Origin: an uncultured Alphaproteobacteria bacterium
Lineage (GTDB): Bacteria; Pseudomonadota; Alphaproteobacteria; UBA9655
Direction: 5' to 3'
DNA length: 64,000 nt
Assembly: GCA_937967795.1 (NCBI GenBank)
Contig: CALBSK010000011.1
Span: 78,839-142,838, forward strand
The notes under the pieces were generated by a model. That model had not been told where the DNA came from and did not search any database. It saw only the letters and a program-made list of their open reading frames with translations. Position 1 is the stretch's first letter, and each line of letters starts with the position of its first letter. The position numbers and the translations under genes are program-made. Of this stretch, positions 55,307 to 63,960 are shown in pieces.

Positions 55307-55604
55307 CGCTCACCTTTAAGATAAGCTGACCGATGACCATTTGTAAAAACCATAAAAAAAGAATGAGGACGAGAGGGGAGAGGTCAAACCCCCCCATGAT
55401 AGGAAGAAAACGACGAATTTTATTAAGGACAGGTTCGGTGGCACGATAGAGAAATTCCATAAGCGACATCACAAAATTATTGTTAGTATTCATCACCTGA
55501 AAATTCAAAAGCCAGCTTAGGATGACGCTCGCAATAACGATCCAAGAATAAATTCCTATCAGTGTGCTTAAGATCGTTAGCAAAGGAATGAGAATGATAG
55601 TCAT
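55299..55604 (-). CDS. yggT: YggT family membrane protein
   Basis: 101 residues with two hydrophobic segments separated by a short loop. ATEPVLNKIRRFLPIMGGFDLSPLVLILFLWFLQ is the conserved family core. The family is linked to membrane and osmotic-stress functions but has no settled role. It precedes folD and overlaps it. Confidence 0.88.
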   Translation of the reverse strand: MTIILIPLLTILSTLIGIYSWIVIASVILSWLLNFQVMNTNNNFVMSLMEFLYRATEPVLNKIRRFLPIMGGFDLSPLVLILFLWFLQMVIGQLILKVSGV

Positions 55605-55700
55605 CGGTTTACGTCCTTCCGAATTTCTAATGGTTCCCCTTAATATACAATTCTTAAAGATCAGATGCTATGATTTTTAGTGCTGAATTTTCTAAAGAAA

Positions 55701-56909
55701 TCAAGTTAACTGAGAAAGAAAGGTTTTTGCAGGAACAATGGTTGGTTTTTGGAGAATAAAGCAATCTGCGTCTATATAAGGAAGGTCTATAGCAACTTGT
55801 AAGACATGAGGTGCGTTAAGTTGATTTTGAAAGAAAGCAAGATTGGGATTTAAAGGTTCCGATCCACTAGACTTTACCTCTACCATAAGCCATGGCTTTC
55901 CTTCTTTTGTTACAAGAAAATCCACTTCCTTTTGATCTTTTGTTCTCAAAAAATAAAGATCAAAATTTCCAAACCCACTATCGTTCCAAAAATGGAGGGC
56001 TTTGAGAAGATGAGAGGCTATAAAATTTTCATTTTTTTGGCCTTTCTCTTGAACTTGAGACCAATCCCACAAATAGATTTTAGGTTCTTTTAAAAGGCTA
56101 CGGGTAACATTTTTTGACCAAGGGTGAATGGTAAAACAGAAATATAAAGATTCAAAAACGCTCATCCATCGTCGTATTGTTGTATCAGAAACACGTACTT
56201 TTTGAGAGAGTGTGTGGTAATTTGTCAGTTGACCAACCTGATGGATGAGAAGATTGGCAAGGACTTCCATTAAAGACAGTTCATGGATATTGGAGAAATC
56301 TCGAATATCCTCTTGAAAAAATTGTTTGTGACGTAAACTTTGCCATTTTCGGTAATATTGTTGATCTCCTTTAATAAATGGATCTGGAAACCCGCCAAAG
56401 GTTAAAAGAGTATCAAAAAGATCATCTGCAATCTTTTTGGGAGCTCCTATAATGTCATTACGTAAGGTAGGCCTTAAAAGTTCTCCAACAGAAAGAGGGT
56501 GGACTCTATAAAGAAAATAGCGCCCCATAAGACTATCCCCCCCTTTCCTAAAAACATCGAGACGCGCACTTCCTGTAACCAAAGTTCGAAGTTGATCTCG
56601 ATAAGTGTCAATAAATCCTTTAAGAAACGTTTTCCAATCTTTGTATTTATGAATTTCATCAAAACAAATAACGGGTTTCTGTTCCGTCAGCGTATTCACA
56701 GGAAGGCCCTCAACAACAGCATTAGGGCCGTTTAAAATAAGCTGACGATGATCAAGATTATCCCAATTGAGATATTTGGAATACGGAGCTTCACGCAAAT
56801 ACTCTTTTGCAATAGTGGTCTTCCCCACTTGGCGGGGGCCGGATAAAAAAAGAGCTTGCGTGTTGTTGTCAAAATGTTCTTCTGTGCCTTTAAGATAAAT
56901 TCTTTCCAC
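55701..56909 (-). CDS. AAA ATPase with DUF4143 domain
   Basis: 402 residues. The N-terminal AAA_14 domain has LSGPRQVGKTTIAKEYL (Walker A) and PVICFDEIHKYKDW (Walker B). The C-terminal DUF4143 region has a winged-helix-like VRVSDTTIRRWMSVFESLYF followed by a nuclease-like KEVDFLVTKEGKPWLMVEVKSS. D-x(n)-ExK here also suggests a PD-(D/E)XK-type fold common to this family. The role is unknown; such genes are mobile across bacteria. Repeats at 56930-56972 lie directly upstream. Confidence 0.88.
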   Translation of the reverse strand: MERIYLKGTEEHFDNNTQALFLSGPRQVGKTTIAKEYLREAPYSKYLNWDNLDHRQLILNGPNAVVEGLPVNTLTEQKPVICFDEIHKYKDWKTFLKGFIDTYRDQLRTLVTGSARLDVFRKGGDSLMGRYFLYRVHPLSVGELLRPTLRNDIIGAPKKIADDLFDTLLTFGGFPDPFIKGDQQYYRKWQSLRHKQFFQEDIRDFSNIHELSLMEVLANLLIHQVGQLTNYHTLSQKVRVSDTTIRRWMSVFESLYFCFTIHPWSKNVTRSLLKEPKIYLWDWSQVQEKGQKNENFIASHLLKALHFWNDSGFGNFDLYFLRTKDQKEVDFLVTKEGKPWLMVEVKSSGSEPLNPNLAFFQNQLNAPHVLQVAIDLPYIDADCFILQKPTIVPAKTFLSQLT

Positions 56910-56929
56910 TTTTTCAGCCTTTTAATTCC

Positions 56930-56972
56930 GACTATTCCAGCGCCCATGTTGGAATAGTCGCGACCATTCCAA
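56930..56972. promoter_or_regulatory. Triple inverted repeat before the DUF4143 ATPase gene
   Basis: GACTATTCCA (56930-56939), its exact reverse complement (56950-56959) and a one-mismatch copy GACCATTCCA (56962-56971). The last two form a 24-base palindrome at 56949-56972 with a single mismatched pair. The middle copy can pair with either neighbour, giving two mutually exclusive hairpins. It lies between the fosA-like stop and the ATPase start. Confidence 0.6.
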
Positions 56973-56973
56973 C

Positions 56974-57381
56974 TTATTGTACAAAAAAGTCGGTATCTTT
57001 CCAAGGATGTTGTTTTTTATAGGCTATGCGGGTGCGCCAATCACCAATGTGAAGTTCGAGTTGATAACCGTCAGGATCAAGGAAATAAAGGGACTCTCCT
57101 TCTGAAATATTTTCCTTCCACAAGTGTACATGAGCTTCTTTGAGGCGGGCTACCATAGGGGAGAAATTTTCTGGAGAAATAGAAAAGGCAATGTGAGTAT
57201 ACCCCTTTCCGGGCGATGCATTTGCGTCTTCAAAAAGACAAAACCAGAGATCTCCTGCTAAAAAATAGGCGCCCTGTGGCCAACGGCACAAAGGTTTGAA
57301 TCCTAGGACATTTTTATAAAAACCAAAGGACAGAGATAAATGACGGACGGCTAAATTAATGTGATTGAGACCTGTGATCAT
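56974..57381 (-). CDS. FosA-like fosfomycin thiol transferase / glyoxalase-fold protein
   Basis: About 135 residues, aligning along the whole length with the FosA family. Metal ligands are His7 (GLNHINLAV), His63 (YTHIAFSIS) and Glu109 (LELHIGD). The potassium-loop region SEGESLYFLDPDG, Trp46, Cys48, Lys89 and Arg118 all match. FosA adds glutathione to fosfomycin in a Mn and K dependent way. The residue equivalent to FosA Thr9 is asparagine here, so activity on fosfomycin needs testing. The ATG at 57381 starts the conserved N-terminus and overlaps the upstream lipoprotein by 26 bases. Confidence 0.85.
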   Translation of the reverse strand: MITGLNHINLAVRHLSLSFGFYKNVLGFKPLCRWPQGAYFLAGDLWFCLFEDANASPGKGYTHIAFSISPENFSPMVARLKEAHVHLWKENISEGESLYFLDPDGYQLELHIGDWRTRIAYKKQHPWKDTDFFVQ

Positions 57382-57868
57382 GAAGTTTCTTCTCTCGCTC
57401 TTTGCGTAAAAAATCCAACTGCTTCTCATCTAAATTAAAGCCAACATAAACACTCACTTCTTTATTTGCAGGCATTCTTTCTTGAAGACGGACAAAATCG
57501 ACCTTCGTTGTTTGCTTTTCTTCAAAATTAACTTTTAGATCGTGGTCTGAGCGAGAAAGGACATTTCCAGCCTTATCCACAACAGCAACAAAATAAGAGG
57601 GAGTAAATGAGAACGCATGATGAAAATGGGAAAGAGGTCTTAAACTCGTCATTCGTAGTCGAAAGTTCATTATAATTTGATTTCCATCGGGGGCGCATTC
57701 GGGCGTAAGACTGTCCATTTCTGTACGAATAGGGATCCCTTTGAAAAAATTTAAACTCTTGGAAAATTCGGCTAGAATGGCTGTCTTAGGGCATGAAATT
57801 CTTTCAGAAGTAAAAGAAGTACATCCTCCCAGAAAAGAACAAAGAAGAAAACTGAAGAGTCGTTTCAT
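57356..57868 (-). CDS. Conserved hypothetical lipoprotein
   Basis: 170 residues. A signal peptide ends in a lipobox (LLCSFLGGCTSF). The mature part has PIRTEMDSLTPECAPDGNQIIMNFRL and FVAVVDKAGNVLSRSDHDLKVNF, a beta-sandwich-like pattern, and a lysine-rich C-terminus. I recognise no named function. It lies between the CDGSH gene (four-base overlap) and the FosA-like gene. Confidence 0.75.
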   Translation of the reverse strand: MKRLFSFLLCSFLGGCTSFTSERISCPKTAILAEFSKSLNFFKGIPIRTEMDSLTPECAPDGNQIIMNFRLRMTSLRPLSHFHHAFSFTPSYFVAVVDKAGNVLSRSDHDLKVNFEEKQTTKVDFVRLQERMPANKEVSVYVGFNLDEKQLDFLRKEREKKLHDHRSQSH

Positions 57869-58110
57869 AGGTTCACACTCTTATGACTTCCATCGCAAAA
57901 AGGAGGATTTTTCGTTTGCTTGCATCCGCAAAGCCATATTTTTCCTGTGATTTCTGCGGTAAAACAATGAGACTTAAGGCCTGATCCTTTATGGGCGCCG
58001 TCACAAAAAGGCTGTTTTTGGCTAAGTCCACAGGTACACCAAAAATATTTCTGACCTTCTTCAGTATCTATCTCATAAGGGGCCGCTTGGGCACAATGGG
58101 GAACAGTCAT
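57865..58110 (-). CDS. Double CDGSH iron-sulfur protein
   Basis: 81 residues with two CDGSH motifs: [21 protein letters not shown] and [21 protein letters not shown], each with three cysteines and the histidine that hold a 2Fe-2S cluster. A small soluble redox or cluster-transfer protein similar to mitoNEET-type mini-proteins. It overlaps the lipoprotein gene by four bases and diverges from rnhA. Confidence 0.93.
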   Translation of the reverse strand: MTVPHCAQAAPYEIDTEEGQKYFWCTCGLSQKQPFCDGAHKGSGLKSHCFTAEITGKIWLCGCKQTKNPPFCDGSHKSVNL

Positions 58111-58205
58111 CTCAATCTCCTTTGTATGGCTTTAACTTAACTAAGGATGAAGCTCTCGACAAGATCGATTCATTTGTGGCACCTTCCTTGAAGAGAGGAG
58201 CCAGT

Positions 58206-58661
58206 ATGGGAGAGAGAATTGAAATTTATACAGATGGCGCTTGTCAGGGCAATCCAGGTCCGGGAGGATGGGGAGTTCTTTTACGGTATAAAGGGATGGA
58301 AAAAGAACTGTCCGGGTTTAATCCCACAACGACAAATAATCGGATGGAACTACAAGCTGCAATTGAAGGGCTCAAGGCCTTAAAGAAATCTGTAGAGGCG
58401 GATTTGTATACGGACAGTCAATATCTTCGGGAAGGAGTGACAAAATGGATTTTTCAATGGAAAAAAAACAACTGGCGTCTCTCCACTAAAAAGCCTGTTA
58501 AAAATCAAGATTTATGGGAACAACTAGATGCACTTATACAAATTCATCGTATTGAGTGGCATTGGGTACGAGGGCATGATGGCCATCTCGAAAATGAGAG
58601 AGCGGACGCTCTTGCTCGGCAAGCGATCAAAGACGCTTTAAAATCTCCTCGACACCGTTGA
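58206..58661 (+). CDS. rnhA: Ribonuclease HI
   Basis: About 151 residues. All four catalytic acids are visible: [37 protein letters not shown] and [11 protein letters not shown]. The basic loop [18 protein letters not shown] is present. The ATG at 58206 has GAGGAG upstream; the frame extends to 58122, but those residues are not conserved. It removes RNA from RNA-DNA hybrids. It overlaps the end of dsbD by 24 bases. Confidence 0.96.
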   Translation: MGERIEIYTDGACQGNPGPGGWGVLLRYKGMEKELSGFNPTTTNNRMELQAAIEGLKALKKSVEADLYTDSQYLREGVTKWIFQWKKNNWRLSTKKPVKNQDLWEQLDALIQIHRIEWHWVRGHDGHLENERADALARQAIKDALKSPRHR

Positions 58662-60440
58662 GAGTGGAAGAGGCCCCTCTGTTTGTAGGGAGTGAAATCC
58701 TACCTTTTCAAAAGCTTCTTGCAGAATACCTATGGTGAGGATTTCAGGTAAAGCTATTCCTTTTTGATTTTGGGGGCCAAAAACAATATTAAAAGGAATG
58801 CCATACCGACCATGTTCATGGAGAAAATCTGTGATTCTTGGGTTTTGTTTTGTCCAATCGGCGCGCATCGCAATGACATTGGGAGAGGCTAACAAATTTG
58901 TAATTTGAGGGTCCCTTAAGACTAAGGTTTTGTTGACCGCGCATGTGACGCACCATTCAGCCGTCACATCGATGAAAACAATCTTCCCTTGGTTTATAAA
59001 AATATCGATAGCGTCAGGTTCAAAAGGTTGCCAAATGTCCAGGGTGGGCGAGGCGTGAGCGATTTTAAGAGCAGGGTCAGCTTTTTTTTGATGAGGAATA
59101 ATCCAGGGAAGACTCCACGCTATGAGGAAGAGGGGACCCGAAAAGATCCAAGCTTTCAGGGAAGGCTTTTTATGGTGCTTAATCCAAAAAAGAGAAAGGG
59201 CGATAAGAGAGATAAAGGTACTTAAAACCAAAACCCAAAGGGAAAGATGAAAGCTAAGAATCCATCCAATCCAAAGAGCCGTGAGAGCGAGAATAAGGCC
59301 GAGGATTTTTTGGATCCATACCATCCAAGCCCCTGGTTTGGGAAGATAGATAAAACGTTGAGGAAGAGAACCAATAAGAAAGTAGGGGAAGGCGAATCCC
59401 AAACCTAAAAAAAGAAAAACCAAAAAAATGTCCCCCATATCTCTCGCTAAGGCGAAACTGAGTGCCGTTCCCACAAAAGGAGCTGAACAAGGGGTGGCAA
59501 GAAGAGTTGCGAAAACCCCTGAAAGAAAATCTTTGATCTTACCTTTTCCTTCATGAGTGATAAGCCAACTGCCAAGTCCTGAGGGAAGATCGATTTCAAA
59601 AATACCCCAAAGGCTGGCTGAAAAAGCCACAAGAACAAGAAAAACAAAAAGCAAAAAATGGGGATTTTGAAAATGAATCCCCCATCCGAAAGCTTCTCCT
59701 GATTCTTTTAAAGCAACGGTTAAAAGAGCCAGAAAGAAAAAAGAAGCCAAAATTCCAAGGCCTGTGATGAAAAAGCCCTGTTTAGCGTGAGCAACATGGC
59801 TCTTTTTGGATTGTTTTATGAGGGACATGATTTTAAGAGACAAGACCGGCAAGACACAAGGCATAAAGTTTAAAATGAAGCCTCCTAAGAGGGCGATTGT
59901 GAGAAGACTTAAAAGAGAAAGACCTTCGTAAGAATTTTCCCATTTTTTGACAGCCTTAAAAACTTGATCACCCTTTTCACCTGGATGAAGGGTAATCGAG
60001 AGCGTCTCTTCAACGGGAATACAAAGGGAAGAACAGGCCAAAAAAGAAACTTTTAAATGAAGAGTAATAGGCTTACCTTTTTGAAAAGGAAGAAGTTCCA
60101 AGGGAATAAGTGTGTCTCCTTCATATACATAAGAAAGTTGCCCCTGAACTTTTGTTTTGTGAGCAACGGGCCATAGAATATTCGCCCTCTTCAAATTTGG
60201 TGAATTTTCCCATGTGATTTTGGGTTCAAACCCAGCTCCCTCTTCACCTTGTGGATTGGGCGCATAGACATGCCAATTTGAGGGAATGGTTAACAAAATC
60301 CCCGCAAGAACGTGATTTCCTTTGGCGCCTCCAGGCAAGAGTTTAAGTTCAACAGGCGCCTTCTCTACCGCATAAAGAGCCGGGATAAGGACAAGTAAAC
60401 AAAACAGCCCTTTTGCGAGGCGATTAAAGAGAATTTTCAT
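58638..60440 (-). CDS. dsbD: Thiol:disulfide interchange protein DsbD
   Basis: About 600 residues. A signal peptide leads to an N-terminal domain with [10 protein letters not shown]. The eight-helix core carries the redox cysteines [13 protein letters not shown] and [12 protein letters not shown]. The C-terminal thioredoxin domain has [11 protein letters not shown] (CxxC). It moves electrons from cytoplasmic thioredoxin to periplasmic thiols. The ATG at 60440 is chosen because the signal peptide begins there; the frame extends to 60581, through yqgE. It may serve exported cysteine-rich proteins such as those at 34.4-35 kb. Confidence 0.93.
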   Translation of the reverse strand: MKILFNRLAKGLFCLLVLIPALYAVEKAPVELKLLPGGAKGNHVLAGILLTIPSNWHVYAPNPQGEEGAGFEPKITWENSPNLKRANILWPVAHKTKVQGQLSYVYEGDTLIPLELLPFQKGKPITLHLKVSFLACSSLCIPVEETLSITLHPGEKGDQVFKAVKKWENSYEGLSLLSLLTIALLGGFILNFMPCVLPVLSLKIMSLIKQSKKSHVAHAKQGFFITGLGILASFFFLALLTVALKESGEAFGWGIHFQNPHFLLFVFLVLVAFSASLWGIFEIDLPSGLGSWLITHEGKGKIKDFLSGVFATLLATPCSAPFVGTALSFALARDMGDIFLVFLFLGLGFAFPYFLIGSLPQRFIYLPKPGAWMVWIQKILGLILALTALWIGWILSFHLSLWVLVLSTFISLIALSLFWIKHHKKPSLKAWIFSGPLFLIAWSLPWIIPHQKKADPALKIAHASPTLDIWQPFEPDAIDIFINQGKIVFIDVTAEWCVTCAVNKTLVLRDPQITNLLASPNVIAMRADWTKQNPRITDFLHEHGRYGIPFNIVFGPQNQKGIALPEILTIGILQEAFEKVGFHSLQTEGPLPLSTVSRRF

Positions 60441-60493
60441 AAAATCCCGCATTTGTAATAAACTTTTAACCCATCTTATGGCATAAATATAAT

Positions 60494-61081
60494 ATGACAG
60501 AAGAAACAATATCAAAACAAGAACTTTCAGGTTATTTAACAGGTCAGTTTTTGTTAGCGATGCCCCATATGCAAGATCCACGCTTTGAAAAGGCCGTGAT
60601 TTATATTTGTGGTCATGACACGAATGGAGCCATGGGCCTTGTTGTTAATAAGCCTTTAGGAGATTTAACCCTTAAAGGTCTTTTAGAATATTTAAATCTT
60701 CCCCAAGACTCGATGAAACGAGATTTGCCTATTTACTTCGGAGGCCCTATCGATACAGGGCGTGGATTTGTTCTCCATTCCGATGATTTTACCCATCCTG
60801 GTACCGTTCCTTTAGGGAACCATGTTTCTCTTACGGCTACGATTGATGTGCTTAAATCAATTGCTGAAGGAGATGGTCCCCAAGAGTGTCTTCTGGCAAT
60901 GGGATACGTTGGATGGGGGGCGGGTCAACTTGATTCTGAGCTGCATAGTAATCGATGGCTTCAAGTTGAGGCAGATCCTGAAATCCTTTTTCATGTCTCT
61001 ATTGAAAAAAGATGGGAACAAGCGATTGCTAAATTGGGCGTTACACCCGAAACCCTTTCAGAAGAATTCGGACAAGCTTGA
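60494..61081 (+). CDS. yqgE: YqgE/AlgH family protein
   Basis: 195 residues. LTGQFLLAMPHMQDPRFEKAVIYICGHDTNGAMGLVVNKP opens the conserved fold, followed by FGGPIDTGRGFVLHS and LAMGYVGWGAGQLDSEL. The function is not established in general. It diverges from dsbD with about 50 bases between. Confidence 0.94.
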   Translation: MTEETISKQELSGYLTGQFLLAMPHMQDPRFEKAVIYICGHDTNGAMGLVVNKPLGDLTLKGLLEYLNLPQDSMKRDLPIYFGGPIDTGRGFVLHSDDFTHPGTVPLGNHVSLTATIDVLKSIAEGDGPQECLLAMGYVGWGAGQLDSELHSNRWLQVEADPEILFHVSIEKRWEQAIAKLGVTPETLSEEFGQA

Positions 61082-61114
61082 TTGATATAGAAACGGTTGT
61101 AAAAGATCTCTTTC

Positions 61115-63004
61115 TCAATCCCCTCTTTCTTCAGAAGGTAGATGTTGACTTCGCAGGGTTTTCCTTAACTTGGGAGTAGTATCCCTATTTAAGGTTTCGA
61201 GGATTTTATCCTCCAATCCATCGACTGCTTCTAAGTTGGGTAAATTGACAAAAGAGATATTCTTGAGTTCGGGGAAAGCTCCTTTAAAGATAATGCGCTT
61301 AAGACGAGGAACATCTTTTAAGTCAAGCGTTGAAAATTTAGCAAGATTTTCTAACTCTATTTCTTGAACCGCTGAATCGTAAATTATTAAACTTTTAAGC
61401 TCAGGTGCATCCTTTAAAACTACCTTTTCAAGGCTCGAAAGAGTACTGAGCTTAACGCTTTTAACACGTAAGCCTGTTAAATTGAGAGTTTTCAGTTTTG
61501 TCAGATTTTCGAAAACAATCTCATCGTCCAGCAGAAATAGGAGGGAGGACAAATTAAGCTCTTCAAGGCTCAAAAGGGTATTCACGAATTTAATGGAGTT
61601 GACCCGTGACCCCGACAAACTGAATTTTTTTAATTGAGTTAAATTTTCTAGAAAAATCTCCTTAAGCTGTGGGGTTAGACGTAAATCAAGCTCTTCAAGA
61701 CCAAGGGTATTCAGCGTAATGGTTTTGATAACTGATCCGTTCAAATTGAGTTTTTTTAATTGAATCAGCTTTTCTAGAACCAGCTTATCAAGACCTGTAG
61801 TGTCTCTTAAATCAAGTTCTTGAAGGCCCGAAAGGATATTCACACCTTCAATGGCGGTGACCCCTGATTTCCATAAAGAGAGCTTTTTTAAGCAGGTCAG
61901 ATTTTCTACGGAAAGCTTCTCAAGAGACTCGGTGAAATTTAAATTAAGCTCTTGCAGGTTTTTGAAAATATTCAGTCCTGTGAAGTTTGAAATATTATAT
62001 TCAGTAAATAGATGTGTAATATGAGAAAACAAAGGAGAAAGTGCGGAATCGTCGAGTTGTGCATCCATACTCACATAAAATCCTTTGACTATTTCAGAAA
62101 CAATAGGTTGAAGCTCATCGATTTTCATTAACTCCACAACTATGGGCGTTGCTTTCTGAGCCACTTCTTCATTTTCCGACGGGATGTCTCGGAGGATATT
62201 TTCTAAGATAGGGTGTAGGTTCTCTGAAAGAAGGGGCTTCGCTTCCTCTTGGTAATAGCGGTGAATTTTCTCTAAAGCCTTTATGCGCGCATTATTATCG
62301 GTAAGAAACCCCCCAAAAAGATCATAAAGGCGAAATTGAGATTTCTTGATGTTTGGTTTTAACAGCCATAAAGTTTCCTCTGCGGTTCCGTCTTTTACAG
62401 TTGTCGGATGGGTCTTCAGTTCTTCACCATAATCTACGCTCTTCTTGGCGTCAGGTACTTGAAGCTCTTTCACATCGCTATGCTTTCCAACAGAAGCATA
62501 AAAGATAAAAGAAAACAGAGCTTTGTTCGACTTCTTATCCTTGGCTGTAATTTTAAGATTGCCTGAAAAGTCATCTCCCTCTTTCTGAAGTCTCGAGAGA
62601 TCAAATTCATATCGCCGCGTGGGATTCACGGTTTCAAAGAGCGTCGTCAACGATTCTTCAAGCCATTTCTTTTGAGTCCCTATCCCTTCATTTTTTGGGA
62701 ACGCTTTGATTTCTAATCCAAAGATTTTCCGAAAAGCGTGGATCAAGTTAACAATACCGGGATCAAGTTCATAAGTGCCTTTCAGATACCTAATTTCTGG
62801 AAGATCCCCCTCTTTATTTAAGTCTCCTGGGACCCGACCCCATGAGGATCGCATATCAATGTCACCCGCATTAGAGAGGAGGGGAAGTTGTTTATCGTAA
62901 AATTCTTCGAAATTTTTGAAATAAGAATTATCTTCTTTTATATGTTGTTTAAGATGACTCAGGTCGAACTGCCGGGTTTCTTCATTAAAAAGGAGAAGGT
63001 TCAT
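61115..63004 (-). CDS. Leucine-rich-repeat protein, C-terminal part of a split gene
   Basis: An open frame runs from a GTG at 63079 (654 residues) to 61115. An ATG at 63004 overlaps the upstream stop as ATGA. The start of the frame reads PFADCAETAARHLMNLLLFN and looks conserved, so it probably belongs inside a longer protein. From about residue 370 to the end lie roughly ten repeats of about 23 residues with patterns such as LKKLNLNGSVIKTITL and LEELDLR, ending near the C-terminus. No signal peptide of its own. Likely a secreted, host-interacting protein when joined to the upstream part. Confidence 0.8.
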   Translation of the reverse strand: MNLLLFNEETRQFDLSHLKQHIKEDNSYFKNFEEFYDKQLPLLSNAGDIDMRSSWGRVPGDLNKEGDLPEIRYLKGTYELDPGIVNLIHAFRKIFGLEIKAFPKNEGIGTQKKWLEESLTTLFETVNPTRRYEFDLSRLQKEGDDFSGNLKITAKDKKSNKALFSFIFYASVGKHSDVKELQVPDAKKSVDYGEELKTHPTTVKDGTAEETLWLLKPNIKKSQFRLYDLFGGFLTDNNARIKALEKIHRYYQEEAKPLLSENLHPILENILRDIPSENEEVAQKATPIVVELMKIDELQPIVSEIVKGFYVSMDAQLDDSALSPLFSHITHLFTEYNISNFTGLNIFKNLQELNLNFTESLEKLSVENLTCLKKLSLWKSGVTAIEGVNILSGLQELDLRDTTGLDKLVLEKLIQLKKLNLNGSVIKTITLNTLGLEELDLRLTPQLKEIFLENLTQLKKFSLSGSRVNSIKFVNTLLSLEELNLSSLLFLLDDEIVFENLTKLKTLNLTGLRVKSVKLSTLSSLEKVVLKDAPELKSLIIYDSAVQEIELENLAKFSTLDLKDVPRLKRIIFKGAFPELKNISFVNLPNLEAVDGLEDKILETLNRDTTPKLRKTLRSQHLPSEERGD

Positions 63005-63960
63005 AAGGTGACGCGCTGCGGTTTCCGCACAATCCGCAAAGGGTTTCGCCTCCCTATCATCTTTTCCAGACTCTCCCACTCACGCTGATAGGGCCGTGCA
63101 TTGCCATTACTGATGAGGGGAATCCCAGGCTTATAAGGGATGTTCATGCGAAAAATATCCGCATTTGCGAGAGCCCAAACATCGTCCGCGTTATAAGGAT
63201 TTTCCTTATGTGCGATACTCTCGAGTTCTTCCTCTTTCAGAAGATCGTCTTTCTGAGGAATGGCCTCTTTATTGACGATGTCAGGACTCATTCCTGTCAA
63301 AAGAATCCGAATATCTTCTTGAGTTGAGAATTTCTCGCAGAAAAAAGCATTAATAACTTGCTCCGTCATATATTTGGGGTAGGGATCTGTGGATTCCTTC
63401 TCTATGGAGTCCCTAATGGATCTTAAAATCAAATTGACTTTTGTTCTCAGATTGGGAAGAGATTTATCATCTGACTTTAGCCCAAAAGTGGGAAGAATAA
63501 CTTTATTAGTGTATGTGAAGAGATCCTTATCGGTTTTGATTTTCTTGTTTCGCACATCGTGAGCGAAATTAAGCAGAAGAGCTACGGTGCTTGGGCTTTC
63601 AATTCGTTTTCCAAAGTTATCGTCGGTTGTTGTTTCAATATTTAAAGCCCCAGAGGGGGAAGGAAATAGGACGATAATAAGACGAGAAAGCCCATCTTGC
63701 CCTTTATCATAAACGTATTCTCTCTTTCCATTTATAATCGTCGGCGTTACGTTGCCGTAAAATCGAAGGTTATAAATCCATCCTGAAAGCAAGGCTGCTT
63801 CACCAAAGGTTGGTGAATTAAATTCTTGCCCTTTTTTAAAATTCTTTGTAATTCCCTTAATCGCTATAATCGGAATACGGGCTTCCGCTTGGGGATTCAT
63901 CATCAAAGCGAATAAAAGAGAAAGGGAAGACAAACGAACCAAATTCTTTTTTAACATCAC
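63001..63960 (-). CDS. Secreted N-terminal part of the split leucine-rich-repeat gene
   Basis: 319 residues starting with a signal peptide (LVRLSSLSLLFALMMNPQAEA). The mature region (IKGITKNFKKGQ ... GWIYNLRFYGN ... FMNIPYKPG-like RMNIPYKPGIPLISNGNA) is unrecognised. The frame ends after a basic tail RRNPLRIVRKPQRVTL that looks out of frame. In the overlap with the next frame the sequence AAACCCTTTG (63037-63046) offers two -1 slippery heptamers in the correct phase. Slipping gives the continuous RRNPFADCAETAARH. The two parts may be one 900-residue protein, a programmed frameshift product or a recent pseudogene. Confidence 0.75.
   Translation of the reverse strand: MMLKKNLVRLSSLSLLFALMMNPQAEARIPIIAIKGITKNFKKGQEFNSPTFGEAALLSGWIYNLRFYGNVTPTIINGKREYVYDKGQDGLSRLIIVLFPSPSGALNIETTTDDNFGKRIESPSTVALLLNFAHDVRNKKIKTDKDLFTYTNKVILPTFGLKSDDKSLPNLRTKVNLILRSIRDSIEKESTDPYPKYMTEQVINAFFCEKFSTQEDIRILLTGMSPDIVNKEAIPQKDDLLKEEELESIAHKENPYNADDVWALANADIFRMNIPYKPGIPLISNGNARPYQREWESLEKMIGRRNPLRIVRKPQRVTL
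63037..63046 (-). promoter_or_regulatory. Candidate -1 ribosomal frameshift site
   Basis: Read on the minus strand, AAACCCTTTG contains A AAC CCT and C CCT TTG, both X XXY YYZ heptamers in the zero frame of the upstream gene. A -1 slip enters the leucine-rich-repeat frame. A chance indel mutation would look similar. Confidence 0.4.

Noticed and set aside
58122..58205. N-terminal extension of rnhA
   Set aside because: The extra 28 residues are not part of RNase HI and the ATG at 58206 has a GAGGAG site.
63053..63070. AAAA run (GGAAAAG) as the frameshift site in the split LRR gene
   Set aside because: It does not meet the X XXY YYZ rule in the zero frame, unlike AAACCCTTTG slightly downstream.
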